Source: Tistrella bauzanensis (lineage in GTDB: Bacteria > Pseudomonadota > Alphaproteobacteria > Tistrellales > Tistrellaceae). From it: a DNA stretch of 33,072 bases. Below are positions 31,834-33,072 of this stretch, piece after piece. The position numbers were made by a program, and so were the translations under genes. Within the stretch, counting starts at the first letter, position 1; each line of letters opens with the position of its first letter. The notes beneath the pieces were generated by a model. The model did not search any database. It saw only the letters and a program-made list of their open reading frames with translations, and was not told the origin of the DNA. Where the stretch lies: assembly GCF_014636235.1 (NCBI RefSeq), contig NZ_BMDZ01000042.1, positions 1 through 33,072 of the forward strand, read 5' to 3'.

Positions 31834-32895
31834 ATGGCAGAGAACGGCCACACGACGATCATCAAGAAGGTCAAGAAGGGCAAGGGCGGCGGTCATCACG
31901 GCGGCGCCTGGAAGGTGGCCTATGCCGACTTCGTGACCGCGATGATGGCCTTCTTCCTGCTGCTGTGGCTGCTGAACGCCTTGGACGAGAAGAAGCTGCG
32001 CGGTATTGCCGATTATTTCACCCCGACATGGACCGTGTTCCGCGATGCCGGCGCCTCTCACACCCTGACGATGCAGTCGGGTACACCGGATATCAATGTC
32101 GGCTCCGGCGGTGTCAGCATGCCGTCTTTCGAACGCTCCGATCTGACGCCGCCGCCGTCGCCGATGGATCTGAACCCCGAGATGGCGAAGCGGCCGGCGG
32201 CCAATCCGTCGGATGAGGCGCCGCCTGAGGAATTGCAGGTCAACGATCCGGCCGAGGCGATGCGGCGGGTGCTGTCGGGCGAACAGCTTGAGGCGCCGAA
32301 GCCGTTCCAGACCTATGAACAGGCGGTGCAGGACGCCGCCGAGCGGATGGTCGAGGCGCGCGATCGTGCCCGCGAGCGCGATCTGGCGGCGCAGGGTGCA
32401 TCGGAGCGCCGGTCTTTCGAGGCAGCCGCCGACACCCTGCTCAGGGCGATCTCGGCCGAGTCCTCGACCCGCGATCTGTCGGGCAATCTGACCATGCGGG
32501 TGATCGATGAAGGGCTTGAGATCAACATCGTCGACCGCGAGGACACCCCGGTTTTCCCGTCGGATGCGATCGAACCCTATCCGGGGCCGCGGCGGATGTT
32601 CGCCCTGGTCGCCAGCACCATCCGCGGGGCCCCCAATCAGGTGGCGGTGCGCGGCTATCTGGCCGGCCAGGAGGGTGTGCGTGCCAATGCCTGGGCGCTG
32701 ACTGCGGAGCGGGCGATCGTCGCGCAGAAACTGCTGGTCGAGGCCGGCGTGCCGGCAGCCCGGATCAGCGAGGTATCGGGGCGTGGAACCTCTGACATGC
32801 TGGTGCCGCAGAATGTCGACGATCCGCGCAACACCCGGATCAGCATCGTGCTGCGCCGGACGAAGCCGGTTGCCGACCCGGCCCGGGCCGGCTGA
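31834..32895 (+). CDS. motB: Flagellar motor stator protein MotB
   Basis: A 353-residue stator subunit that binds peptidoglycan. A basic N-terminus (IKKVKKGKGGGHHGG) leads to the single membrane helix AYADFVTAMMAFFLLLWLLN, with the proton-carrying Asp32 at the same number as in E. coli MotB. The plug/linker follows, with Pro/Glu-rich low complexity to about residue 215. The C-terminal OmpA-like domain is recognised by NIVDREDTPVFPSDAIEPYP, VRGYLAGQ, ALTAERAIVAQKLLVEAGV and DPRNTRISIVLRR. GTP-independent torque generation with MotA is the known role. No terminator was seen in the 15 bp between its stop and the terminal repeats. Confidence 0.96.
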   Translation: MAENGHTTIIKKVKKGKGGGHHGGAWKVAYADFVTAMMAFFLLLWLLNALDEKKLRGIADYFTPTWTVFRDAGASHTLTMQSGTPDINVGSGGVSMPSFERSDLTPPPSPMDLNPEMAKRPAANPSDEAPPEELQVNDPAEAMRRVLSGEQLEAPKPFQTYEQAVQDAAERMVEARDRARERDLAAQGASERRSFEAAADTLLRAISAESSTRDLSGNLTMRVIDEGLEINIVDREDTPVFPSDAIEPYPGPRRMFALVASTIRGAPNQVAVRGYLAGQEGVRANAWALTAERAIVAQKLLVEAGVPAARISEVSGRGTSDMLVPQNVDDPRNTRISIVLRRTKPVADPARAG

Positions 32896-32910
32896 ACCTG
32901 CCAGGACGCC

Positions 32911-33072
32911 TGCGATCTCAGAGCGCGCGCCAGCCGATGTCGCGATCTCAGAGCGCGCGCCAGCCGATGTCGCGATCTCAGAGCGCGCGCCAGCCGATGT
33001 CGCGATCTCAGAGCGCGCGCCAGCCGATGTCGCGATCTCAGAGCGCGCGCCAGCCGATGTCGCGATCTCAGA
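32911..33072. repeat. 30-bp tandem repeats at the right edge
   Basis: Five units of exactly 30 bp (first at 32911, then 32941, 32971, 33001, 33031) and a 12-base partial unit run to the end of the window. All are identical except the first base of the first unit. The core is CTCAGAGCGCGCGCCAGCCG. Read on the minus strand each unit contains the in-frame codons for IGWRAL followed by TGA, which looks like the C-terminus of a minus-strand gene multiplied. Either a true minisatellite or an assembly artefact where the contig ended. Confidence 0.9.

Noticed and set aside
32911-33072. CRISPR array at the right edge
   Set aside because: 30-bp units are directly head to tail with no spacers.

Overview
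The window reads as one contiguous piece of a high-GC alphaproteobacterial chromosome, most like the Rhodospirillales. This is inferred from the strong G/C bias at third codon positions, from housekeeping genes of alphaproteobacterial type (DUF3035 lipoprotein behind lspA, short Pgi, MutL with the endonuclease motif, MotA/MotB), and from a gene order (MaoC, ribF, ileS, lspA, DUF3035, two M16 peptidases, mutL; and tadA divergent from rluB-rsmD) that I recall from this group. A Tistrella-like organism is my best guess from memory; nothing in the sequence proves it. No tRNA, rRNA, CRISPR array or complete insertion sequence was seen. Both ends look like assembly edges: the left end is a short unrelated stretch joined to a truncated gene, and the right end runs out inside a 30-bp tandem repeat.

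Layout. 1-3.3 kb: remains of an EmrA-type adaptor gene (5'-truncated and frameshifted), its EmrB-type 14-helix exporter and an overlapping TetR regulator. 3.4-7.1 kb: quinone oxidoreductase-like MDR protein; convergent to it a lysine exporter LysO split into two overlapping genes; an epoxide-hydrolase-like alpha/beta hydrolase; and a MaoC hydratase. 7.2-18.9 kb, all on the plus strand: ribF, ileS, lspA, a DUF3035 (BamF-like) lipoprotein, an active/inactive M16 peptidase pair, pgi and mutL. FAD synthesis, isoleucyl-tRNA charging, lipoprotein maturation, envelope proteolysis, glycolysis and mismatch repair sit here with small spacers or overlaps.

18.9-24.0 kb is the accessory part: an esterase-like/phytase-like lipoprotein, an AT-rich leader, a two-gene operon pairing a B12-type radical SAM protein with a cystathionine-lyase-fold PLP enzyme, and a higBA toxin-antitoxin pair with inverted repeats on each side of the toxin gene. 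The radical SAM/PLP pair is the best candidate for an undescribed pathway.

24.0-30.3 kb, minus strand: a tightly overlapping operon of a class I glutamine amidotransferase, rluB, rsmD and a DUF4349 lipoprotein. RluB is extraordinary: an ordinary pseudouridine synthase of about 260 residues is followed by a long acidic block and then about 800 residues of near-identical RGG-type repeats (unit up to 111 bp). 30.4-33.1 kb, plus strand: tadA, then motA-motB, the stator of the flagellar motor, and the terminal 30-bp repeats.
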